From Petrosia ficiformis (Eukaryota; Porifera; Demospongiae; Haplosclerida; Petrosiidae): a stretch of 64,000 nucleotides of DNA. Shown here piece after piece: positions 54,133 to 64,000 of this stretch. Each line of letters starts with the position of its first letter. The first letter of the stretch is position 1. The notes beneath the pieces were generated by a model, which was not told the origin of the DNA, searched no databases, and saw only the letters and a program-made list of their open reading frames with translations. The translations under genes and the position numbers were made by a program. The stretch is from assembly GCA_947044365.1 (NCBI GenBank), contig OX345652.1, forward strand, positions 4,048,374 to 4,112,373, given 5' to 3'.

Positions 54133-57100
54133 ATGGATAGTGAGCTGAGCAAAGAAGAAACGCTAGAACTAAGAAAGCAGTATTTATCGTAAGTATTATA
54201 AATATAATAATTAGATCTAGATTATGACATTGTGAATTATGCACATGCGAAATTAATTATAGGAGTGAGTTATCATTGAGCTAGCTTTTACTCTATGTAC
54301 AATTTTAATAAGCAAAACGTGTTTGCTAATTATTTTCAAAACGCCTTTTATTTGCTATAGTATAGTACCACTTATGTCTGGCTTGCACGAGAGTAACCAC
54401 TTGGTGCACTCAAATGCATACTCATCTGCTTTGAAACTCAGCTAATGCAATATAACTCGGCTATGGAAATTTAACCATACTCCCACCTTGCTTATGGGAG
54501 AATGGCTCATGAATGTATTATGCCTATAACTATAATATGTTTGTTATTATATTAGGCCATCTCTGAGTCTGCACTATTCAACGTATTGTCCATTGAAAAT
54601 TGTACGTGGTGATGGAGTCTTTTTCTTTGATGAAAATGAATGTCCATATTTGGATTGTATCAATAATGTTGCATTAGGTATGTTCATCATGTTTGAAGAT
54701 GTGATGACTGTATATGTAATATAGTGTATAGTTTAATGTCTTAAGGTTAATACATGATTATACTGTAACTCAATAATGAAGTAATGGATTGAATTTACAT
54801 CTCATGAACATAATGAACTGAACATGTTTGAAAATCATATAATTATTAAATATTATTCACATATAGTTGGTCATAGTCACCCTAAACTTGTGGAGGCTAT
54901 GAAAAAGCAGCTTACTCAGCCACAGTTTGACATAGACACAGGCTCATCAGAATTTTCTCGTCCAACTAAAGCCCTTCTTGACTCATATACTTCAAAGCTC
55001 TTAGCTACATTGCCAGGATCTAAATTAGATGCAGTGTTGTTCGTTGAATCAGGGTAAGTACTAAGTATCAAACCTTGGAGCTAGTCACATTATAATATCA
55101 ACACATTCTTCCTTTTCCCTCTTATACATGTATCTTCTAAACTTTTCACGTTAAGTACTCAAGCAAATGATTTAGCCTTGAGTCTAGCAGAAGCTGCAAC
55201 AGGTCACACTGATGTTATAGCATTAGACGGGCAAGTTATACTATTGTTATTATATAATTAAACTAAACATTTACTTGTATCTCTAGTGCTTATCATGGTC
55301 ATTCTAAACACTTACTTGGTCTCAGTACATACAAATCAAGACTGGAAAAGATACCTGGTTCATTTAGACCTAATCCAAATGCTATCATTGTGAGTTGATT
55401 GATGCTCTCACTAGAATACGAGGGCAAGGGAGGGATTAGCACCCAGCTATAGAAATCTAGTCGGAACTCTGGTTCATATAGAAGGGTACAACACCCAGCT
55501 ATAGAAACCTAGTGAAAACACCCTGGTTCATGTAGAAGGGTACAACACCCAGCTATAGAAACCTAGTGAAAACCCTGGTTCATGTAGAAGGGTACAACAC
55601 CCAGCTATAGAAACCTAGTGAAAACCCTGGTTCATGTAGAAGGGTACAACACCCAGCTATAGAAATCTAGTGGGAACCCTGGTTCATATTGAAGGGTACC
55701 CAGCTATAGAAACCTAGTGAAAACCCTGGTTCATATAGAATGGTACAGCACCCATGTATAGAAACCTAGTGAGAACCCTGGTTCATATAGAAGGGTACCC
55801 AGCTATAGGAACCTAGTGAAAACCCTGGTTCATATAGAAGGGTACAGTACCCATGTATAGAAACCAAGTGGGAACCCTGGTACCCAGCTATAGAAACCAT
55901 TGGGTCATATAGAAGGGTACAGCATCCAGCTATAGGAATCTAGTGAGAACCCTAGAGTTAATGTTTTTAATTTGGTTAATCATCCATCATTCATACACTA
56001 GGCTCCGGTACCTGATATTTTCCAAGGTAAATACAAAGATCCTGCAACAGCTGGACTGCTTTATGCAGGAGAAATAAAGAAAATAATTGATCGGTTGCAT
56101 TCGGAGGGAAAGAAGGTACATGTATGTATGAGTTTCAGTCATGGCGCAAAGTACTTTTGAATGTACCTAAGTACAAGTACCAAGTACAGGCATAAGTACA
56201 AGTACATGTACTTTTAAAAGGACTTAAGTACAAGTACAAGTCTAGCAAGTTTTGCTAAGTACAATTAAGTACAAAGTACCAAGTACAGGCATAAGTACAA
56301 GTACATGTACTTTTAAAAGGACTTAAGTACAAGTACAAGTCTAGCAAGTTTTGCTAAGTACAATTAAGTACAAAGTACCAAGTACAGGCATAAGTACAAG
56401 TACATGTACTTTTAAAAGGACTAAAGTACAAGTACAAGTCTAGCAAGTACAAAGTACAGGCATTGTTTAGTGAAAGGACTCAAGTACAAGTACAAATAGT
56501 AGTACACATTTTGAAGTGCTTAAGTTGTTGTGTAATCAGCATAATTGTTATGTCATTTGATATAACCATGATTGCACATGCTGTGCACAAGCTTTGTATG
56601 TAGTTTGTATGATTAACACTTTCAGTAATTGCAAGTGTTCAAGTGTTAATGTACTGAGCAAAGTACTTATGTACAAGTACATGTACATGTACATTGGTTT
56701 ATCTCACTAAGGACTTGATTACAAATACCAATGTACTTGGGCCCATATTTGGTGTACTTGAGCAAAGTACTTATGTACAAGTACATGTACATTGGTTTAT
56801 CTCACTAAGGACTTGATTACAAATACCAATGTACTTGGGTCGCATATCTGGTGTACTTGAGCAAAGTACTTATGTACATGTACATGTACATTGGTTTATC
56901 TCACTAAGGACATGATTACAAATACCAATGTACTTAGCCCCATATTTGGTGCGAGGGGAAAAACACGATCAGTACTTTAAAAACAAAATCTTTTGCCTTC
57001 TTATCTTCACAGCTGATGTCTTTCTTATCCTATATATGGATAATATGACAGAGAGATCTAGAGTTACTTTAAAAAATTCTAGAAACGGGGACAAGGGATC

Positions 57101-59446
57101 TTAGACTCTATATGAATCACGAATGTATGTCTCTTCCCTTCCTTTTCACTATCCTTCTTTCATTTTTTTATTAGGTAGCATCATTTATATGTGAGGCATT
57201 TCTTGGTTGTGCTGGTCAAATTCCTTTGCCAGATGGCTATTTGAAGGCAGTTTCTGAGTAAGTTGAGTTAACTATAGCTAAACCCCTTTTAGTAAGGTAT
57301 TGTGAGTTAACTATAACTATAACTAAAACCTCTTTTAGTAAGGTATTATGAGTTAACTATAACTATAACTAAAACCTCTTTTAGTAAGGTATTGTGACTT
57401 TAACTGTAACTATAACTAAAACCTCTTTTAGTAAGGTATTGTGAGTTAACTATAACTATAACTAAAACCTCTTTTAGTAAGGTATTATGAGTTAACTACA
57501 ACTATAACTAAAACCTCTTTTAGTAAGGTATTGTGAGTTAACTATAACTATAACTAAAACCTCTTTTAGTAAGGTATTATGAGTTAACTACAACTATAAC
57601 TAAAACCTCTTTTAGTAAAGTATTGTGAGTTAACTATAACTATAACTAAAACCTCTTTTAGTAAGGTATTGTGAGTTAACTATAACTATAACTAAAACCT
57701 CTTTTAGTTAGGTATTATGAGTTAACTACAACTATAACTAAAACCTTTTTATGGCCCGTAGGGCCATCCCTATGATTGCTTTCCACGGGGTTTAATGTAT
57801 ATATATATTATATATGTTTGTGTCACTTATGGGAGTATACATTGTATACGTAGTTAAGGAAGTTACGTCATTCCGGGGGGGCTCAGTCAATTAATTATTT
57901 TTTTTTTTGAATATAATTAATGTAATTAGTAAATGACAATATTAAGAAAGTAAACATGTACAGACATAACATGACAGATAACAAAAGATAAACAATATAA
58001 TACTCAATACAGTATAAATGGTCAATTAATGGGCGTGGTGCATAAAAGAACGCACGTTCAAGCTCTACAGACCAGCAGAAAGAAAGCTGTGTAGCTTACA
58101 TAGAAACTGGAACTAATAGCTAGCTATCCTACCTGAAATATAAGTCTAAAGTTCTACAAGGTTCTTTAAAAGGTAAACAGAGTAGATAATCAAAATAATA
58201 ACTATAATAGGCTGATGTGTTTCAGGCATGATAAAGTTAGCCATGATTACTGAGTGCTGGACACCATAAAGCAATCATAAGGATACTTTTTTCTCTATAT
58301 ACACTTGTTTAGTAAGGTATTGTGAGTTAACTATAACTATAACTAAAACCTCTTTTAGTAAGGTATTGTGAGTTAACTATAACTATAACTAAAACCCCTT
58401 TTAGTAAGGTATTGTGAGTTAACTATAACTATAACTAAAACCTCTTTTAGTAAGGTATTGTGAGTTAACTATAACTATAACTAAAACCTCTTTTAGTAAG
58501 GTATTGTGAGTTAACTATAACTATAACTAAAACCTCTTTTAGTAAGGTATTGTGATAACTATAACTATAACTAAAACCCCTTTTAGTAAGGTATTGTGAG
58601 TTAACTATAACTATAACCTCTTTTGGTAAGGTATTGTGAGTTAACTATAACTAAAACCTCTTTTAGTAAGGTATTATGAGTTAACTATAACTATAACTAA
58701 AACCCCTTTTAGTAAGGTATTGTGAGTTAACTATAACTATAACTAAAACCCCTTTTAGTAAGGTATTGTGAGTTTAAAATCCCTTTTAGTAAGGTATCGT
58801 GAGTTAACTATAACTAAAACCTCTTTTAGTAAGGTATTATGAGTTAACTATAAAACCTCTTTTATTAATTAAGGTGTTGTAAATTAATTATAACTCAATA
58901 AATAAATAATTCAGCCTAATACTTGTATTATTTTGACTATATCTAAAATTGAAAACTTAAGTCATACTATAAATTTATTTAAATAATTCTAAAATTAAGA
59001 ATCTTATGAATATTTCTTCCTCATATTCTATTCACAGATATATTCATGAGGCTGGTGGCTTAATTATTATTGATGAAATCCAAACAGGATTTGCTAGATG
59101 TGGAAATCACTTTTGGTTCCATCAAGCACATGGTCAGTAATGGTTCCCATCAAAGATGAATTAAAAACCCATAATCATATAAATTATTTAGCTGAGAATG
59201 TTTATCACTAAAATGATTTTAAAAATTTTATCATTATTATTATTTTATCTCTTAGAACGGCAAATTAATGATGTAATAGTGATTTATCAATTTTGTGTTG
59301 TGGTTGCTTATTTTTCTATTATAATCTGATCCTCTCTCTGTCTCTCTGTCTCTCTCTTTCTCTCTGTCTGTCTTTCTCCGTCTCTCTCTCTCTGTCTCTC
59401 TCTTTCTCTCTGTCTCTCTGTCTCTCTGTCTCTCTCTCTGTCTCTC

Positions 59447-59477
<31 letters not shown>

Positions 59478-61340
59478 GTCTCTGTCTCTCTCTGTCTCTC
59501 TCTATCTCTTTCTCTCTGTCTCTCTCTCTCTCTCTGTCTCGCTCTCTCTCTCTCTGTCTGTCTCTCTGTCTCTCTCTCTGTCTCTCTCTCTTTATCTCTT
59601 ACAGGAGTAATCCCAGATATAGTTACTATAGGGAAACCAATGGCTAATGGTCACCCAATATCAGCTGTTCTAACTACTTCTGAAATTGTTACAAAATTTG
59701 CTCAGCTACATGGTGAAAGAGTTCTTGAAGAGGCAAGAACTAGTAAAATAACCTGTTTTGTAGCTTGTAAAATAGAATAATTAATCCATTATGGAGTTAT
59801 TAAAGAGATGTTGTACATAGCAAGTGTTGCTATTTACCACGTTTTGTGGTAATTCCATCATAAAGTTCAAGTTCCTTGGTGTCTTATGTGCACCCATAAT
59901 CAGATTAGTAGTATCGATATTAGTTATTTCTGAAAATGTAACTGATATTGTAACAAGTGTACTAATAATGTCATTTTTTGTGATTATAACATCATTAATC
60001 GTTTTTATGATACCCATAATTATTGAGAAAATGCTCATTTTTATTGAAATCAGAAACCAGAAGGCATCTATACCTCATTATACTACTGATCATTTGTTAA
60101 TACCTCAGTATACTACTGATCATTTGTTAATACCTCAGTATACTACTGATCATTTGTTAATACCTCAGTATACTACCGATCATTTGTTAATACCTCAGTA
60201 TACTACTGATCATTTGTTAATACCTCAGTATACTACCGATCATTTGTTAATACCTCAGTATACTACCGATCCTGTGTCTCTAATCATGGCAAGTACTGTA
60301 TTAAATATCGTTGAGGATGAAGGATTGCAAGAGAATGCCAGAATCGTTGGGGAATATTTGATGAGTAGATTGAAAGGATTAATGGATAAACATCAGTGCA
60401 TAGGAGATGTGAGGTATGTCTAAGAAGATTATTCATAGCTTTAGTTTTGAGTCATCAACAATCTTTTTACCTGCACAATTTTCACATAATTATCTTTCCC
60501 ATTCTTTTTTGTGTATGTCATGCTTAAGGTATATTTATGTATATATAAGATGTTGATTTATTTTACTTACTAATCTGTAGAGGAGAAGGTCTATTCATAG
60601 GCGTGGAAATTGTTAAAGACAGAGGAGTCCCAGATGGAGATGCTGCTAAGAGACTTGTAAAAAGGTTAAGACAGCTAGCACACGCATTCCATCTCTGTTC
60701 TAAGCTGCCTCATGCATTCTTATTTCTGCATTAATGGAGAAAAGATGCTGAATTCCTTGTCAGGACATGATCCAATCATTTACTGTCATTGACAGGGTTT
60801 GATTTGTACCAAGACACTGTTTGCAATGAGTGTAGCATCTCCACATAAATAGATCGAAAATGTACACCATGCTTTACACACTAATTTACTGGCCCCAGTT
60901 GTACGTTCCTGATTACACTCTATGTACTGTTTCATAATGATCATAGAGTCCAAGTCAATCTTCTCACCACTGCAAAGAACTGAAGAAAACTAGTTTGCTA
61001 GGCCATTTCTCTACCAAATAACTAATGGCTCGTAGTAAGCCAGGATCATTCATGAGTTTGACTCCAACCTGATCAGAATTCAGCATCTTATCTCCAAATC
61101 TGTTTCTATCTGGGGAAAGTTTTCAAAAGCAATTTCCATCTTCATTTCTTCATTGTGCACTCTTTCTAATTTCTTGTTTCCAGAGCTCTACTTGAACACC
61201 ATGTTATGACTAAAGAAGATGGGATCGAACATAATGTGATTAAAATCAAACCTCCACTTTGTTTTACAACAGAAAATGCTGAAACCGTCATACACGCTTT
61301 AGACGAGTCTTGTACATTCATTAGTTCTTCAAATAGATAA
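54133..61340 (+). CDS. AGXT2-like class III aminotransferase family, ethanolamine-phosphate / phosphohydroxylysine phospho-lyase type
   Basis: A PLP enzyme of the ETNPPL/PHYKPL group. Vertebrate members cleave phosphoethanolamine or 5-phosphohydroxylysine. Twelve exons: 54133-54188, 54556-54677, 54867-55053, 55156-55230, 55287-55389, 56002-56115, 57175-57257, 59038-59132, 59605-59712, 59825-60413, 60581-60664, 61184-61340. Landmarks are [88 protein letters not shown], the PLP lysine in [37 protein letters not shown] and [12 protein letters not shown]. Exon 10 holds a 417-bp in-frame insertion (59854-60270) splitting FTTFCGN from PVSLIMAS, where relatives have a continuous FNTFGGNPVS-type motif. 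Without it the protein is 451 aa, the normal length; with it, 590. The insertion may inactivate the enzyme. Intron 4 appears to use a GC donor (GCAAGT). Confidence 0.85.
54678..54805 (+). mobile_element. dispersed intronic element (family I) filling aminotransferase intron 2
   Basis: From the donor itself (GTATGTTCATCATG) the intron reads as the element: GATGTGATGACTGTATATGT, then TACATGATTATACTGTAACT. It makes up most of a 189-nt intron. Confidence 0.75.
55430..55955. repeat. about 51-bp minisatellite
   Basis: About ten copies of a unit with CCCAGCTATAGAAACCTAGT and GAAAACCCTGGTTCATGTAG in aminotransferase intron 5. Later copies are shortened. Confidence 0.92.
56140..56950. repeat. two about 100-bp tandem repeats rich in AAGTAC/GTACTT
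   Basis: The first array (to about 56460) has three units around CTTTTAAAAGGACTTAAGTA. The second (about 56640-56950) has three units around TTGGTTTATCTCACTAAGGA. Both lie in aminotransferase intron 6. Confidence 0.9.
57265..57745. repeat. 46-bp satellite, first block
   Basis: About ten copies of a 46-bp unit containing GAGTTAACTATAACTATAAC and AAACCTCTTTTAGTAAGGTA in aminotransferase intron 7. Single copies occur in introns of other genes (near 6140, 42720, 47140, 50450). Confidence 0.93.
57754..58300. mobile_element. insertion between two blocks of the 46-bp satellite
   Basis: About 540 bp of non-satellite sequence bounded by inverted CATCCCTATGATTGCTTTCC and ATAAAGCAATCATAAGGATA. A related end (AAAGCAATCATACGGATACT) is at 23230. 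There is no coding frame. It probably split one satellite array. Confidence 0.55.
58310..58880. repeat. 46-bp satellite, second block
   Basis: About twelve copies of the same 46-bp unit, increasingly degenerate towards 58880. Confidence 0.93.
59330..59600. repeat. (CTCTGT)n pyrimidine microsatellite
   Basis: CT/CTGT repeats leading into the acceptor CTCTTACAG of aminotransferase exon 9. The SLSLSV open frame is an artefact. Confidence 0.95.
60060..60270 (+). repeat. 30-bp tandem repeat inside coding exon 10
   Basis: Seven units of CTCAGTATACTACTGATCAT plus TTGTTAATAC, in frame as a decapeptide ([10 protein letters not shown]). It forms the 3' half of the in-frame insertion in the aminotransferase. 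Confidence 0.93.
60665..61183. other. aminotransferase last intron
   Basis: 519 bp without a recognised feature. The minus strand has short open pieces (for example [19 protein letters not shown]) that look like a decayed coding insertion, but no family was identified. Confidence 0.4.
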
Positions 61341-61609
61341 ATATTCTGATAATTTTATAGTTATTTTCATTTCAAACAGTTAATATTGGTTAATCCTTCG
61401 TGCAATAATATACAATTTCCAGTAGTTGGTTTGAGGTTAGTCCTCTATGATTGTGACCTCATAGACAAGCACAAAATATCTGGATATACAAATTCAGTAT
61501 CACCACATGCACATCAAAACAACTGGTCATGAAATCCAACTTCTATAAGCCATTGATATACACAAGTTTGGATGTACATTTCCAAATGAAATAACCACAA
61601 GATTGTACT

Positions 61610-62345
61610 GTATGTGTGTGTAAAGTGTTACTACACGACATGTGGTAATACATACAAGTTTGGACGTACATTCCTAGCTGCACTTATGAAACAATCACAG
61701 GACTGTACTATATATGTGTATAAAGTGTTACTACACGACATGTGGTAATACATACAAGTTTGGACGTACATTCCTAGCTGCACTTATGAAACAATCACAG
61801 GACTGTACTATATATGTGTATAAAGTGTTACTACATGACATGTGGTAATACATACATTCCTAGCTGCACTTATGAAACAATCACAGGACTGTACTATATA
61901 TGTGTATAAAGTGTTACTACATGACATGTGGTAATACATACATTCCTAGCTGCACTTATGAAACAATCACAGGACTGTACTATATATGTGTATAAAGTGT
62001 TACTACATGACATGTGGTAATACATACATTCCTAGCTGCACTTATGAAACAATCACAGGACTGTACTATATATGTGTATAAAGTGTTACTACATGACATG
62101 TGGTAATACATACATTCCTAGCTGCACTTATGAAACAATCACAGGACTGTACTATATATGTGTATAAAGTGTTACTACATGACATGTGGTAATACATACA
62201 TTCCTAGCTGCACTTATGAAACAATCACAGGACTGTACTATATATGTGTATAAAGTGTTACTACATGACGTGTGGTAATACACTACAAGTTTGGACGTAC
62301 ATTCCTAGCTGAACTTATGAAATAATCACAGGATTGTACTATATG
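61610..62345. repeat. about 88-bp minisatellite
   Basis: About eight copies of a unit containing CACTTATGAAACAATCACAG, CTATATATGTGTATAAAGTG and ACATGTGGTAATACATACA. Early units are longer, carrying AAGTTTGGACGTACATTCCT. It lies between the aminotransferase and the cadherin-like gene, which are convergent. Confidence 0.93.
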
Positions 62346-62669
62346 TACTTGTGAACTGTTACAATGACAATACAAGTTTAGTATTCATAGTCAGATTTTG
62401 AAAGCTGGCCTGAATATAGATTCGCTGAACTTATTTTTGACAAAGTAAATTATTGCTAAATAAAATTAAAAAATGAACATTTTGACAAATTACAGCAGAG
62501 AGAAATTCAAGAGTGAAATGACATATATAATATGATTGTATTATCCTTAAGAAATACAAAAATAAAGCTGTTTATTAGTATACATAGCAAAAAAAAAAGG
62601 TGAATTTAAAATTTATTTCACAAAAATACCATAATTATTATTATATCAATTATTATTATACAGTTTGTA

Positions 62670-64000
62670 TTAGTAGTGACCCCTTGGATAGCCACGTCCT
62701 CTTTGGCTAGCATTTGTACTAAGTGAGGTGGAAGAATTTGACAACATTTGCTCGTAATTATTAAGAGATTGTGGAGGGTCCGGAGAGCGTGACCCTATGT
62801 AATAATGTGAGCCTTGTGTATAACTATGAGGATGGTTTTGTGTGTACATATGAGGACTATGTGTGTAATTAGGGTCTTGTGGATAGTAGGGTGGTGGAGG
62901 GGGCCCTCTTGGTACTTTTGGATTATTAACTCGGTAATCTAATGGAGGACCATACTGACGTACTCTATTTGGGGCATCGACCTCAGGAAAGTACTCTGGA
63001 GCTGGGTAACGACCTAAAGCTATGTCTCGTTGATGTTGCTGTCTAATTAACGAGATACTAGAACCTTGTGTAGACGCACCAAACACAGATGGACCTTGTG
63101 AGGGATCATACTGAAACATCATACCTCTCGAACTATCACCTGTTAACTCGTTCATTGAGCGACCTAAGGAGCCATGTCGAGAAGACCATGGGTTTGTACT
63201 TTGACTAAATTGATACTCGTCTTCTCTTACGCCTTCAGAAGATTCTGAAATCATTGACTGTCTATCTTTTCCACAATAGCTCATATCATCATCACCCATA
63301 TCGTATTTAGCAAACATCATATCATCCAATTCATCTCCTTCGGCTTCCCCTCCACCTTCAGACCCAAACATGTGTACACTGTCTTGAGACTGATCATGTA
63401 AGAGATCAACATTAGTTGCATAAATTTGCTCAATCTGAGATTTACTAAAAGGGAATCCACTTTCTTGTGTGAGGTTTAGTGTATCTGTTGCCACTGAACT
63501 AGCCAGATCGGAGGTACTTCTGGTACGAAGGGATGGACGATTTAAACCAGCATCAGGTGTTTCAACATTTTCAAGCCCTTCCTTCATTTGTTGAGTTTGC
63601 ATTGTAGTTGGTTCTACAGTATAGTCCTGTAGTTCAGTATCTCTTGGTATATAGCGCTGAAGTTCAAGGTTTGTTGTTGTAGTCCCAGGTGTTGAAGGAC
63701 GATGAAAATTCGTAACATGAAGATCAAGCTTGGTTTTTTGCTTTCTTTTGTGTGCCAAAACTGAACCAACGATTACAACAACTACTAGAATGATTATTAT
63801 TGATAAAACTGCAGAGACTATACCAACCATAGCAGGTGTGGATAGTGAGTCTACTTCAGCAGTTTCTTCGATAGTTTCAAACATGTTGGGTAATATTAGT
63901 GTGATAGTTGTAATAGCAGACATGTGTGGTATGCCACCATCAACTGCTTCAACATCAGCAGTGACAGTAATTACACTAGTCTGTCTTTTCTTCCTTTCTC
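62670..64000 (-). CDS. cadherin-like single-pass membrane protein, C-terminal part (cut by window edge)
   Basis: The frame is open from the window edge to the stop at 62670, about 443 codons. It begins inside an extracellular repeat with a cadherin-type strand pattern (SVITVTADVEAVDGGIPH). A juxtamembrane stretch (ETIEETAEVDSLSTPAMVGI) leads to a transmembrane helix (SIIIILVVVVIVGSVL) with a basic stop-transfer KRKQKTK. The cytoplasmic tail of about 360 residues is serine-, proline- and acid-rich, with AEGDELDDMMFAKYDMGDDD, a proline-rich RGPPPPPYYPQ containing PPPY, and an SPHMYTQNHPHSYTQ region. It is probably an adhesion receptor of the cadherin/protocadherin/FAT type. The family call rests on one partial repeat, so another type I receptor is possible. 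The PPPY motif could bind WW domains. Confidence 0.6.
   Translation of the reverse strand, partial: ERKKRQTSVITVTADVEAVDGGIPHMSAITTITLILPNMFETIEETAEVDSLSTPAMVGIVSAVLSIIIILVVVVIVGSVLAHKRKQKTKLDLHVTNFHRPSTPGTTTTNLELQRYIPRDTELQDYTVEPTTMQTQQMKEGLENVETPDAGLNRPSLRTRSTSDLASSVATDTLNLTQESGFPFSKSQIEQIYATNVDLLHDQSQDSVHMFGSEGGGEAEGDELDDMMFAKYDMGDDDMSYCGKDRQSMISESSEGVREDEYQFSQSTNPWSSRHGSLGRSMNELTGDSSRGMMFQYDPSQGPSVFGASTQGSSISLIRQQHQRDIALGRYPAPEYFPEVDAPNRVRQYGPPLDYRVNNPKVPRGPPPPPYYPQDPNYTHSPHMYTQNHPHSYTQGSHYYIGSRSPDPPQSLNNYEQMLSNSSTSLSTNASQRGRGYPRGHY

Noticed and set aside
59293..59610. Serine/leucine-rich open frame
   Set aside because: A CT/CTGT pyrimidine tract before a splice acceptor. The one at 3266-3541 is the same type.

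Overview
The window is nuclear DNA of an animal: genes are split by many introns, most of them GT-AG, and the gene set (NDFIP, TIPIN, RFC3, VPS34, TRIM-NHL, a cadherin-like membrane protein) is metazoan. The AT-rich sequence, compact genes, introns down to about 50 nt, an intronless TRIM-NHL family and a patchily distributed AtuA-like enzyme suggest an early-branching animal, most likely a demosponge. That placement is inference. No rRNA, tRNA gene or CRISPR array was seen.

Layout. 2.2-8.8 kb (-): AtuA/DUF1446-like enzyme in 20 recognised exons. 9.0-15.4 kb (+): 15-exon MFS sugar-type transporter, divergent from it. 16.5-34.4 kb (+): a TRIM-NHL array with a frameshifted copy (A), a TRIM-kinase chimera (B), a 5'-truncated pseudogene (C) and an intact gene (D). 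34.7-39.7 kb (-): complete RFC3 (355 aa). 39.9-43.2 kb (+): NDFIP (224 aa). 44.2-46.0 kb (-): TIPIN (331 aa). 46.1-53.7 kb (+): VPS34/PIK3C3 (943 aa). 54.1-61.3 kb (+): AGXT2-like class III aminotransferase/phospho-lyase. 62.7 kb to the window edge (-): C-terminal part of a cadherin-like membrane protein.

The most striking region is the TRIM array. The spacers between TRIM copies are chimeras of the RFC3 last exon and the transporter's last exon plus 3' flank. This indicates an ancestral order transporter - TRIM-NHL - RFC3 whose middle unit was multiplied by unequal exchange. In copy B the TRIM N-terminus (RING, two B-boxes, coiled coil, partial filamin domain) reads through consistent splice sites into a protein kinase domain, giving a predicted 822-aa TRIM-kinase.

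Three gene pairs are head to head with 101-188 bp between recognised coding ends (AtuA/transporter, RFC3/NDFIP, TIPIN/VPS34), which suggests shared bidirectional promoters. RFC3 (clamp loader) and TIPIN (fork protection) both act at replication forks. NDFIP and VPS34 both belong to endosomal and ubiquitin trafficking. Introns are filled with micro- and minisatellites, MITE-like elements and GC-centred palindromes. One roughly 230-bp element family repeatedly lies next to splice donors.

Exon boundaries were assigned by hand from splice sites and reading-frame continuity and may be off by a base or two.
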